Assembly: GCA_019242385.1 (NCBI GenBank)
Contig: JAFAVO010000094.1
Location: forward strand, 1 to 6,851
Length of the DNA: 6,851 nt
Direction: 5' to 3'
Source of the DNA: Gammaproteobacteria bacterium
GTDB lineage: Bacteria; Pseudomonadota; Gammaproteobacteria; Steroidobacterales; Steroidobacteraceae
The stretch's first letter is position 1; each line of letters begins with the position of its first letter. This document shows, piece after piece, positions 1 to 5,554 of this stretch. The translations under genes were made by a program, and so were the position numbers. Under the pieces are notes generated by a model. It saw only the letters and a list, made by a program, of their open reading frames with translations, did no database searches and was not told the origin of the DNA.

Positions 1-47
1 GTGTAGTGCTCCTCGGCGTCGATGGGCCACAAAACGCCGCAGCGCAT
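1..47 (-). CDS. Possible 5' end of a minus-strand gene with a CxxC pair (partial, runs off left edge)
   Basis: Read on the minus strand, this edge is open and encodes a peptide beginning Met-Arg-Cys-Gly-Val-Leu-Trp-Pro-Ile-Asp-Ala-Glu-Glu-His-Tyr. One codon before the ATG (cat at 45-47) lies TAC TGC, so the local protein sequence would read YCMRCG. That is a CxxC pair of the kind seen in zinc ribbons, and it suggests that the ATG may be internal. The frame stays open back to about position 97, but I see no ATG, GTG or TTG there in this frame. There is no good ribosome binding site in front of the ATG. It would be divergent from the DUF2490 gene. I do not recognise the family, and chance coding in GC-rich DNA is possible. 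Confidence 0.25.
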   Translation of the reverse strand, partial: MRCGVLWPIDAEEHY

Positions 48-97
48 GCAGTAGGCTTCGCTGCTCGAGTTGCTGCTGAGGAGAGGAGAGGCTGAGC

Positions 98-799
98 ATG
101 GGCGTAGGTTGCGGCCTACCCGACCGGGTGCTGCGGTGCGGGGCGCCGCTGGCCCTGGCCGTCCTGGCGCTACCTTGCGCGGCATGGGCGGGGACGGGTG
201 TCCCCGATACGCAGCTGTGGACTGAGCTCGACGTTACCGGCCCCATCGCCACCGATACCACCGTCACCGGCATCGCCAAGGTCCGCCTCAGCGAGACTCT
301 CGCGAATCCGACGATGACTTCCCTCGAGGTGGACCTGAACCACAAATTCCGCGAGTGGTGGGTTTCCATCGGCTACGTGCACGAGGCCACCCCGATCCGC
401 CCGGAGGAGACCGTCGAAGGCCGGCCCGTCAACATCAAGCAGGTCATCAGGTTGTTCGGCAGCCGTGCGTGGCGATTCGGCCGTAACACCCTGGCGCTGC
501 GGCTGCGGCTCGATGACACGCTGAACGCCTCGAGCAATCCGTACCGGGGGCGCGTGCGCCTCGAGTATCGCTGGGCCACGGAGGGACTCAGCTGGATGTC
601 CTACGTTTTTGCCAGCGACGAGGTGTTTTACGAGTTCCAGGATCAGGAGTGGTTTCGCAACCGCTTCCGCGCAGGCGCCAACCTGATCCTGTCCGAGCGC
701 ACGGATCTGCAGGTGTTCTACCAGCGTCAGGACAGCAACAACAGCACCCCCGGCGCGATCAATGCACTCGGCCTCACGCTCGATGTGACCTTCAAGTAG
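98..799 (+). CDS. DUF2490-type outer-membrane beta-barrel protein
   Basis: A 233-residue exported protein. Residues 1-31 form a Sec signal peptide: a short region with arginines, a hydrophobic run of Ala, Leu and Val, and a likely cleavage site after AWA (about residue 31). The mature part opens with QLWTELDVTGPI. It continues as alternating polar and aromatic strands (for example HKFREWWVSIGYVHEA and RVRLEYRW) typical of a small outer-membrane barrel, and ends LGLTLDVTFK with a phenylalanine next to last. This pattern matches the DUF2490 family, whose biochemical role is unknown. The purine-rich tract GAGGAGAGGAGAGG at 79-92 gives a strong ribosome binding site five bases before the ATG. A GTG at 128 is an alternative start that would still leave a signal peptide. 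The family call is from remembered sequence character, and barrel topology is inferred. Confidence 0.75.
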   Translation: MGVGCGLPDRVLRCGAPLALAVLALPCAAWAGTGVPDTQLWTELDVTGPIATDTTVTGIAKVRLSETLANPTMTSLEVDLNHKFREWWVSIGYVHEATPIRPEETVEGRPVNIKQVIRLFGSRAWRFGRNTLALRLRLDDTLNASSNPYRGRVRLEYRWATEGLSWMSYVFASDEVFYEFQDQEWFRNRFRAGANLILSERTDLQVFYQRQDSNNSTPGAINALGLTLDVTFK

Positions 800-968
800 C
801 GCGGCGCAGCTCGGCGCCTAAACGCCTGCTGAACGTGCAGCGCGCAACCGTCGCCAGCTGACAACACCTGCCATGCGCGGTGCGCTTGCAGTGACCTGCG
901 TCGCACCACGACTTTGGCTCCTGCATTACCATCGCGCGCGTCGTGCGATGTCTGCTCGGCAACGAGCC

Positions 969-974
969 AGGAGG
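969..974 (+). promoter_or_regulatory. Ribosome binding site deciding the GTG start of the YcfJ-like gene
   Basis: A perfect AGGAGG lies six bases before GTG 981. It rules out the longer reading that begins at ATG 873, whose extra 36 residues are arginine-rich and absent from the known family. Confidence 0.85.
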
Positions 975-980
975 ATCGAA

Positions 981-1535
981 GTGGACAAGTCATTGGTGAC
1001 AGGGCTGATGATCGGGGCGGTGGTCGCTGTGGGCGCCACGGCCTTTGCGGGATTGAAGATGATGCACAAGAGTCCGGAGTACGCGGAAGTGGTGAAGGTC
1101 ACTCCGCTCACCAAGACGATTCACACGCCGCGACAGGACTGTCATGACGAGACGGTGACCCACCAGGCTCCGGTGAAGGATGAGCATCAGGTGATGGGCA
1201 CGGTCGCGGGCGCAGTCATCGGCGGGGTGATCGGGCATCAGATCGGTGGCGGCACCGGACGGCAGATCGCCACCGTGGCCGGCGCTGCCGGCGGCGGTTA
1301 CGCCGGCAACCGCATCCAGAAGAATCTCCAGGATAAGGACACTTACACCACGACCGAGCAGAAATGCGCGACCGTCTACGACAGTTCCGAGAAGCGCACC
1401 GGCTATGAGGTTCGCTATCGCCTCAACGGTCAGGAGGCGACGGTCAAGATGGACCACGATCCGGGCGAGCGCATCCCGGTGCGCGATGGGCAGCTGGTGC
1501 TCGAGGAAGCCGCCGCGCCCGCCAAGTCCGGCTGA
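981..1535 (+). CDS. ycfJ: YcfJ-like glycine-zipper 2TM envelope protein
   Basis: A 184-residue protein that resembles E. coli YcfJ (about 179 residues) along its full length. An N-terminal hydrophobic segment (about residues 5-25) serves as anchor or uncleaved signal. The linker contains TPRQDC (Cys54) and VTHQAPVKDE. A glycine zipper at about 73-110 (repeated GAxxGGxxG, including VIGHQIGGGTG and GAAGGGYAGN) is followed by DTYTTTEQKC (Cys129) and a conserved tail with GYEVRYRLNGQ, MDHDPGERIP and GQLVL. Cys54 and Cys129 could form a disulfide if the domain is periplasmic, which is inference. Glycine-zipper 2TM proteins of the Rick_17kDa type are envelope proteins, and E. coli YcfJ is linked to envelope stress and biofilm. 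The gene stands alone: 181 bases separate it from the upstream gene, and the next gene is convergent. I recognise the family with high confidence, but the exact role is not settled. Confidence 0.9.
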   Translation: MDKSLVTGLMIGAVVAVGATAFAGLKMMHKSPEYAEVVKVTPLTKTIHTPRQDCHDETVTHQAPVKDEHQVMGTVAGAVIGGVIGHQIGGGTGRQIATVAGAAGGGYAGNRIQKNLQDKDTYTTTEQKCATVYDSSEKRTGYEVRYRLNGQEATVKMDHDPGERIPVRDGQLVLEEAAAPAKSG

Positions 1536-1544
1536 TCCGGCTGA
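1527..1544 (+). repeat. Tandem 9-bp repeat duplicating the stop codon
   Basis: TCCGGCTGA occurs twice back to back (1527-1535 and 1536-1544). The first copy encodes Ser-Gly-stop, the last codons of the YcfJ-like gene, and the second repeats the same codons in frame. This leaves two in-frame TGA stops three codons apart. Confidence 0.8.
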
Positions 1545-1574
1545 GCGCAGCGCGCTACTGCCAGCGGTGCGCTC
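1543..1574. terminator. Hairpin between convergent genes, possible bidirectional terminator
   Basis: GAGCGCA (1543-1549) and TGCGCTC (1568-1574) are perfect inverted repeats. Inside them CGCT (1553-1556) can pair with AGCG (1563-1566) around a six-base loop, so the structure has 11 pairs with a small asymmetric bulge. It sits between the ends of two convergent genes, where a two-way terminator is expected. No run of T follows on either strand, so it is not a classic intrinsic terminator. Confidence 0.4.
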
Positions 1575-1586
1575 GATGGCGCTCGC

Positions 1587-1640
1587 CTAGGATTCGAGCG
1601 CGACAGTCCAGCTCACCGGCGCGCCTGCGAGCAACGATCA
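1587..1640 (-). other. In-frame TGA and stranded C-terminal coding tail of the OsmC-family gene
   Basis: The OsmC-family frame stops at TGA (1638-1640) directly after YCSVR. In the same frame, with no shift, the next sixteen codons read SLLAGAPVSWTVALES and then stop at TAG (1587-1589). This tail has what the family carries after its second cysteine: a short helix with leucines, then a beta-strand of the PVxWTVxL kind. E. coli YhfA similarly continues past YCSV with about twenty residues. The intact gene would therefore be 142 codons, with the TGA at codon 126. A single C-to-T change from CGA (Arg) would explain it. A recent nonsense mutation, a sequencing error or stop readthrough are all possible. 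Selenocysteine is unlikely because both family cysteines (56 and 122) are present as ordinary Cys codons. Confidence 0.7.
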
Positions 1641-2015
1641 GCGCACGCTGCAGTAGCGAGTGATCGAAAGCTCGACGGCGCGCTCGGCTTGGGCCGCCGT
1701 GGTCCCCGGAGCGCCGATCGTGAAGTGCAGCACCGCCGCCGCGAGGCGGCGGGGTGTCTCCTCACGCCGCTGTGCCTCGATGCGCACACGCAGCGCCTCG
1801 ACCGGGGTGCGTTGTTTCTTCAGGATCGAGACGACATCGATCGCGGCACAGGTCGCCAGCGCGGCGAGCAGTGCATCGAAGGGACTCGGCCCGCTTTGGG
1901 CATTGCCGTCGATGCGGATCCTCGGCGCTCCCGGGCGCGCGGCCTCGAATTGACTGCCGCCGACCCACTCCACCTCGATGGGAGCATGCGCGAGGGTGCC
2001 AGGTGGAGTCGCCAT
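1638..2015 (-). CDS. OsmC-family (YhfA-type) protein, C-terminally truncated by an in-frame TGA
   Basis: As read to the first stop this is 125 residues. It begins at ATG (2013-2015) with GAGG at 2021-2024, five bases upstream. OsmC/Ohr-fold proteins are cytoplasmic dimers, and several reduce organic hydroperoxides through a cysteine pair; YhfA itself has no settled substrate. Recognisable parts are an N-terminal strand region with IEVEWVGG, the core helix GPSPFDALLAALATCAAIDVV carrying the first cysteine (Cys56), SILKKQRTPVEALRVRIEAQ, REETPRRLAAAVLHFTI, and SITRYCSV with the second cysteine (Cys122). These match YhfA segment by segment. The expected C-terminal strand is missing from this reading but is encoded in frame just beyond the TGA. 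Both reactive cysteines survive, so the shortened protein might be made, but loss of an edge strand could harm folding or dimerisation. The gene is divergent from the MDR oxidoreductase. Confidence 0.8.
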   Translation of the reverse strand: MATPPGTLAHAPIEVEWVGGSQFEAARPGAPRIRIDGNAQSGPSPFDALLAALATCAAIDVVSILKKQRTPVEALRVRIEAQRREETPRRLAAAVLHFTIGAPGTTAAQAERAVELSITRYCSVR

Positions 2016-2210
2016 GGGAGCCTCGGTGTCGCGAGCTGCGTGCCACTGTAGCACTGCCCTGCCCTGTCGCGCTGCTCGCGCCCTCCTTGGCCGCTGGGCG
2101 CCGCCGAGCGAGCTCGGGGCGCGATCAACGGAGCGCGGCGGTCCGGCGCGATGCGCTACACTCGCGCGAAAGTCGAATTCCAACCACGCCTGAGAAATGC
2201 CGGGGAGCCC
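2016..2210. promoter_or_regulatory. Divergent intergenic region with a weak -10-like site for the oxidoreductase
   Basis: This 195-base gap separates the OsmC-family gene (leftward) from the MDR oxidoreductase (rightward) and should hold both promoters. The best candidate I see is TACACT at 2157-2162, a -10-like hexamer for the plus strand, without a clear -35 at the usual distance. If it is used, transcription would start near 2169. That falls after the ATG at 2151 and before GTG 2211, and so favours the GTG as the real start of the oxidoreductase. I see no convincing operator. Confidence 0.3.
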
Positions 2211-3317
2211 GTGAGACGACGCTACAGAATTCTGAGCGGCATCCTCCTCGTGCTGGTGCTCGGTGTGGTGTCGCTCGCCATCGCAATGAGTCACAACACC
2301 CCTTGTGGGCCCACCCCGCCGCCCACCGCTGGGGCAACCGCGATGAAGGCCATCGTGCATCACTGCTACGGATCGGCCGATGTCATCCGCTACGAGGACG
2401 TTCCCAAGCCAGCGCCGGCGGATGACGAGATCCTCGTGAAGGTGCACGCGGCCTCCGTCAACCCGCTCGACTGGCACTACCTCGAGGGCACCCCGTACAT
2501 GCTGCGCCTCGATGCCGGGCTCGGCGCACCGGCCGACCCGCGGCTCGGGGTCGACTTCTCCGGAACGGTCGAGGCGGTCGGGAAGAAGGTCACGCGTTAC
2601 AAGCCGGGCGATGAGGTGTTCGGCGGGAAGTTTGGAGCGCTCGCCGACTACGTCACCGTGCGCGAGGACCGCGCCATCGCGCCCAAGCCCACCAACGCGA
2701 CGCACCAGCAGGCCGCCGCAATTGCCATCGCCGCGATCACTGCGCTCCAGGGTCTGCGCGACAAGGGACACATTCACCCGGGACAGCAGGTGCTCATCAA
2801 CGGTGCCTCGGGTGGTGTCGGCACGTTCGGGGTGCAACTCGCCAAGTCCTTCGGCGCCACCGTCACCGGAGTGTGCAGCACGAAGAACATCGAGCTGGTG
2901 CGCGCGCTCGGCGCCGATCGCGTGGTCGACTACACGCAGGAGGACATCACGCGCGGAACGCAACGGTACGATCTGATTCTCGATAACGTGGCGACACATT
3001 CCCTGTTCGACTACAGGCGGATCATGAACCCCGATGCTGTCTACGTCTTGATCGGCTCGAGCGACCATGGACATTGGTTCGGCTGGCTGTGGAAGCCGCT
3101 TCAGGCCTGGGTCATCTCGCCGTTCACGAGTCAGAAGTTCGGCATGATCTTCGCCGATCTCAGGCAGGAGGATCTCGCCACCCTCGCCAGCCTGATGGAG
3201 TCAGGCAAGCTCACGCCGGTGATCGATCGGACCTATGAGCTCAAGGATGCGGCCGATGCACTCCGGTACCTCGAGAAAGGCCATGCTCGCGGCAAGGTCG
3301 TCGTTACCATTGATTAG
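2211..3317 (+). CDS. Membrane-anchored MDR-family NAD(P)-dependent oxidoreductase (quinone reductase-like)
   Basis: A 368-residue protein from GTG 2211, preceded by GGGGAG at 2202-2207. Residues about 7-26 are a hydrophobic helix (ILSGILLVLVLGVVSLAIAM) after an arginine-rich start, which suggests an N-terminal membrane anchor. A short Pro-rich linker leads to the catalytic core at residue 45 (MKAIVHHCYGS). The core is a medium-chain dehydrogenase/reductase. It has a GroES-like domain with VKVHAASVNPLDWHY, LGVDFSGTVEAVG and KPGDEVFG, then a Rossmann domain with NGASGGVG at 197-204, and LGADRVVDYTQED and LILDNV. The GVDFSG and ASGGVG motifs fit the zinc-independent quinone reductase branch, and I see no structural-zinc cysteine cluster. 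It probably uses NADPH or NADH to reduce an enone or quinone; the substrate is unknown. A start at ATG 2343 would give a soluble enzyme, but coding continues upstream with a clear helix. The next gene overlaps its end. Confidence 0.85.
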   Translation: MRRRYRILSGILLVLVLGVVSLAIAMSHNTPCGPTPPPTAGATAMKAIVHHCYGSADVIRYEDVPKPAPADDEILVKVHAASVNPLDWHYLEGTPYMLRLDAGLGAPADPRLGVDFSGTVEAVGKKVTRYKPGDEVFGGKFGALADYVTVREDRAIAPKPTNATHQQAAAIAIAAITALQGLRDKGHIHPGQQVLINGASGGVGTFGVQLAKSFGATVTGVCSTKNIELVRALGADRVVDYTQEDITRGTQRYDLILDNVATHSLFDYRRIMNPDAVYVLIGSSDHGHWFGWLWKPLQAWVISPFTSQKFGMIFADLRQEDLATLASLMESGKLTPVIDRTYELKDAADALRYLEKGHARGKVVVTID

Positions 3318-4224
3318 CCGCCGCTGGCGATTCCGCCTGCTCGGCCCGGTCGTCACCCTTCTATTCCTGCTTGCGAGCGGCCCGGGCGGCGCGCAGACAT
3401 CACATGACCGCGCCTTCTGGGTGGCGCTGCGCACATCGGGCTTCGCGCTGCCGCAGGGTGCACCGGTACTGCCCCTGGCGCTCGAGGCTGCGGCGCTCCT
3501 CGGATCCACCGATCCGGAGCTGCGCGATGACATCGCTTATTCGGCCATCGAGACCTGGGTCTACCGACAGCAGCGGCTCGATGCCGCCGACCTCGAACGG
3601 TTGCGCAGCACGCTGGCCGCCAACGCCCGGCGCGGACTGGGTGATGGCGCCGGTGATGGGCTCTTTCTGCGGTCCTTCTCACTGCTCGCTCTCTCGGTAC
3701 TGGCCGCAGAAGACCTGAAGCGGCCGTTTCTCGACACGCAGCGGTTCGAGAGTCTGATCGACCTTGCGATCGAGGAGCTCGCACACGAGCGCGACCTGCG
3801 CGGTTACATACCGGGCAAAGGCTGGGGACATGCGACGGCCCATTGCGCGGACCTGCTGAAGTTCCTCGCCCGCAGCGGGCGGCTGCGGGTGCAGCAGCAG
3901 CCTCGCATGGTCAACGCAATCGCCGGGCGGCTGCGGTCGGCCGGCCTGGTGTTCGTCTGGGGCGAGGATGCCCGGCTCGGCGCCGCACTCACGGCCATTG
4001 CCATCCGCACCGACGCCGATCCTGTCGCCTTCATTGCCTGGTGCAAGCGCCTCGAGCAGGAGCATGCGGCGCTCTGGAACGGTTCCTTCGATGCGCAACG
4101 TTACGTCGCGGTACGGGCGCAGCTCAATGCGCTCAATGCCTTTACGGCCGATCTGGATGCGAGCTCGGCGGGCGCAGAGCCGATTCGCGCCGCGCTGCGC
4201 TCGTTGCACACGCAAGCGCAGTAA
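3283..4224 (+). CDS. Exported DUF2785 family protein
   Basis: About 313 residues if translation starts at ATG 3283, which overlaps the end of the oxidoreductase gene by 35 bases in another frame. A GAGAAAGG sits just ahead (3273-3280), though close. ATG 3235 and TTG 3310 are alternative starts. Residues 13-18 are basic and are followed by a hydrophobic stretch (LLGPVVTLLFLLASG) with a plausible signal peptidase site after GGA (residue 37), so the protein is probably exported. The rest is largely alpha-helical. The diagnostic segment is RGYIPGKGWGHATAHCADLL (about residues 173-192), with the GWxHxxAHxAD pattern of the DUF2785 family, including His183, His187 and Asp190. No function is established for the family; the conserved His and Asp residues hint at metal or ligand binding, which is inference. 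The overlap implies translational coupling with the oxidoreductase. Confidence 0.75.
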   Translation: MLAARSSLPLISRRWRFRLLGPVVTLLFLLASGPGGAQTSHDRAFWVALRTSGFALPQGAPVLPLALEAAALLGSTDPELRDDIAYSAIETWVYRQQRLDAADLERLRSTLAANARRGLGDGAGDGLFLRSFSLLALSVLAAEDLKRPFLDTQRFESLIDLAIEELAHERDLRGYIPGKGWGHATAHCADLLKFLARSGRLRVQQQPRMVNAIAGRLRSAGLVFVWGEDARLGAALTAIAIRTDADPVAFIAWCKRLEQEHAALWNGSFDAQRYVAVRAQLNALNAFTADLDASSAGAEPIRAALRSLHTQAQ

Positions 4225-4227
4225 AAT
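4222..4227 (+). promoter_or_regulatory. Possible -10 element ahead of the M48 peptidase gene
   Basis: TAAAAT stands out as AT-rich in a GC-rich setting, overlaps the TAA stop of the DUF2785 gene, and lies 86 bases before GTG 4308. A TTGCAC at 4204-4209 resembles a -35, but the 12-base spacing is too short for a standard sigma-70 promoter. The M48 gene may therefore have its own promoter or simply be read through from upstream. Confidence 0.22.
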
Positions 4228-4247
4228 CGGCGCTTTCCCGGCGCCCG

Positions 4248-4253
4248 AAAGGA
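4248..4253 (+). promoter_or_regulatory. Ribosome binding site for an alternative upstream start of the M48 gene
   Basis: AAAGGA lies six bases before GTG 4260, which is in frame with the M48 peptidase. It is better placed than the GAGGG at 4300-4304, which is only three bases from GTG 4308. Using it would add 16 mostly polar residues before the lipoprotein signal. Confidence 0.4.
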
Positions 4254-4307
4254 TCGGCGGTGAGGCAATCAAGCGCGTGCTGCCTGCGGCAGAGGACACG
4301 AGGGCAG

Positions 4308-5117
4308 GTGAAGTGCTCGCTCACCCTCGTCCTCACGCTGGCGCTGTGCGCGTGCGCGACCGTGCAAACCACGAAACCGGGCGCGGTGGGCATCGAGCGC
4401 AGGCAGACCATGCTCGTGTCGGAGGAGTCCGTCGAGCAGGGTGCACAGAAGGCCTATGCCACCGAGGTACAACAGGCGAAGACGGACGGCAAGCTGAACG
4501 CGGACCCGGCGCTCACGGCGCGCATCCGCCGCATCAGCGGCCGCTTGATCCCGGTCACCGGCGCATTCCGCCCGGACGCTCCGGAATGGAAATGGGAGGT
4601 CAACACCCTGACGACTCCCGACATCAACGCCTACGCCATGCCCGGTGGCAAGATCATGGTGTACAGCGGGCTGGTCGAGAAGCTGCAGCTCTCGGACGCC
4701 GAGATCGCCGCGGTGCTCGGCCACGAGATCTCGCATGCGCTGCGAGAGCATACCCGTGAGCGTGTCTCGAGGCAGTACGAGCAGAAGGTTGCATTGGTGG
4801 GACTCGCGGTGATTACCGGAGTCGATCCGAGCGTGATGGATCTCGCCGACTCGGTGGCTTCAGTCACCTTCCAGTTGCCGCACAGCCGCGAGCAGGAAGC
4901 CGAAGCGGACGTCATGGGGCTCGAGCTGATGGCGCGTGCCGGCTACGATCCGCACGCCGCGATCAGTCTCTGGCAGAAAATGATCGCGGCCGAGAAGAGC
5001 GCGCCGCCGCAGTTCCTCAGCACGCACCCCGCATCGGCAAACCGGATCGCGGAGCTCGAGCGCCACATTCCCCAGGTGCTGCCGCTCTACCAGGCAGCGC
5101 TACACGCGGAGGGTTAA
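4308..5117 (+). CDS. M48 family zinc metalloprotease, predicted lipoprotein
   Basis: A 269-residue protein from GTG 4308. It opens with a compact lipoprotein signal (MKCSLTLVLTLALCAC), with lipobox LCAC and the lipidated cysteine at residue 16. The mature part starts with an extended PGAVGIERRQTMLVSEESVE segment, as in M48 family lipoproteins (LoiP/YggG-like). The core contains INAYAMPGGKIMVYSGLVE, then the zinc-binding helix GHEISHALREH, with His139 and His143 as ligands and Glu140 as catalytic base. The third ligand is predicted as Glu197 in ExxAD (SREQEAEAD). The end has LSTHPASANRIAELE, a conserved M48 tail motif. All catalytic residues are present and the length is normal. It probably acts in the periplasm on outer-membrane or misfolded envelope proteins, as M48 relatives LoiP and BepA do; the substrate here is unknown. 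GTG 4260 is an alternative start. The gene ends tail to tail with the next minus-strand gene. Confidence 0.9.
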   Translation: MKCSLTLVLTLALCACATVQTTKPGAVGIERRQTMLVSEESVEQGAQKAYATEVQQAKTDGKLNADPALTARIRRISGRLIPVTGAFRPDAPEWKWEVNTLTTPDINAYAMPGGKIMVYSGLVEKLQLSDAEIAAVLGHEISHALREHTRERVSRQYEQKVALVGLAVITGVDPSVMDLADSVASVTFQLPHSREQEAEADVMGLELMARAGYDPHAAISLWQKMIAAEKSAPPQFLSTHPASANRIAELERHIPQVLPLYQAALHAEG

Positions 5118-5446
5118 GCGGTGTGCTGACGGGCGCGCGCCGCCTCGGTGCGCCGATGCAGCGCGGCCGACACGGACACGGTGAGCAGCGGCAGGAACAG
5201 CAGCACCGGCACGCCGATGAACAGTGCAAAGGACGCCGGCAGACTCCATTCCCATTGCGCGTGCGCGCCGTAGATGCCGAGCGCGGTGCCGACAACCGGG
5301 ACCCACCCGAGCAGCAGCGCTCCGAACCAGCACATGAGCCACCACAGGCCGGTGAGGTGCTGGATGCCGCTTGCCGTCGCCGCGATTTGAAAGAGACCGA
5401 AAATCAGATAGCCGGTATAACCCGCGGCGAAGAGCGTCGCCTTCAC
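5114..5446 (-). CDS. Small hypothetical membrane protein with about three transmembrane helices
   Basis: A 110-residue protein I do not recognise. It starts at GTG (5444-5446), preceded by a very good ribosome binding site. Hydrophobic segments lie at about residues 5-25 (including GYLIFGLFQIAATAS), 34-58 (WWLMCWFGALLLGW onward) and 69-93 (ASFALFIGVPVLLFLPLL). They are followed by a basic tail, RRTEAARARQ, which is probably cytoplasmic. Tryptophans cluster at WW, CWF and WEW. No catalytic motif is visible. Its TAA stop lies within the TTAA shared with the convergent M48 peptidase gene. It is 108 bases downstream of the PNPOx-family gene on the same strand and may be read from the same transcript. 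Confidence 0.7.
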   Translation of the reverse strand: MKATLFAAGYTGYLIFGLFQIAATASGIQHLTGLWWLMCWFGALLLGWVPVVGTALGIYGAHAQWEWSLPASFALFIGVPVLLFLPLLTVSVSAALHRRTEAARARQHTA

Positions 5447-5452
5447 TTGCCG

Positions 5453-5459
5453 TCCTCCC
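5453..5459 (-). promoter_or_regulatory. Ribosome binding site deciding the GTG start of the small membrane protein
   Basis: On the minus strand GGGAGGA lies six bases before the GTG at 5444-5446. The strength and spacing of this site are the best evidence that this gene is real and that longer upstream readings of the strand are not. Confidence 0.75.
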
Positions 5460-5554
5460 GTGCTCGGGCGCCGTGGACGGCGCGCACGAGTTGCGGGATT
5501 TAGAGCCGTAGCACCTGAATGACCGCTGAACGGCAGTGGCGGCTTTGGATGTCG

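Noticed and set aside
990..1457. A 155-codon minus-strand open reading antisense to the YcfJ-like gene
   Set aside because: It lies wholly inside a recognised gene, and its product has no motif or ribosome binding site.
1587..1640. Selenocysteine insertion at the OsmC-family TGA
   Set aside because: OsmC-like selenoproteins are known, but there Sec replaces a catalytic cysteine. Here both cysteines are ordinary and the TGA is elsewhere. A small pairing (CTCGC with GTGAG) just after it is not convincing as a bacterial SECIS in GC-rich DNA.
1754..2425. A 223-codon plus-strand open reading across the OsmC-family gene and the start of the oxidoreductase
   Set aside because: The product is Arg- and Ser-rich shadow composition. 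It conflicts with two recognised genes, and the intergenic region with the likely promoters lies inside it.
2016..3074. A long minus-strand open reading upstream of the OsmC-family gene, fused to it in frame and antisense to the MDR oxidoreductase
   Set aside because: It lies opposite a well-supported oxidoreductase, has the composition of GC-rich antisense shadow, and the OsmC-family gene has its own ATG and ribosome binding site at 2015.
4229..4245. Short hairpin GGCGC/GCGCC after the DUF2785 stop as a terminator
   Set aside because: Only five pairs and no T-run follow. Such stems are common by chance at this GC content.
3843..4259. An upstream in-frame extension of the M48 peptidase
   Set aside because: It overlaps the DUF2785 coding region in another frame and is rich in Arg, Ala and Gly without homology. 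The lipoprotein signal at 4308 must be near the true N-terminus.
5523..5539. Inverted repeat CCGCTG/CAGTGG between the PNPOx and small membrane protein genes
   Set aside because: It needs a G-T pair, which becomes an A-C mismatch in the RNA of the transcribed minus strand, and no T-run follows.
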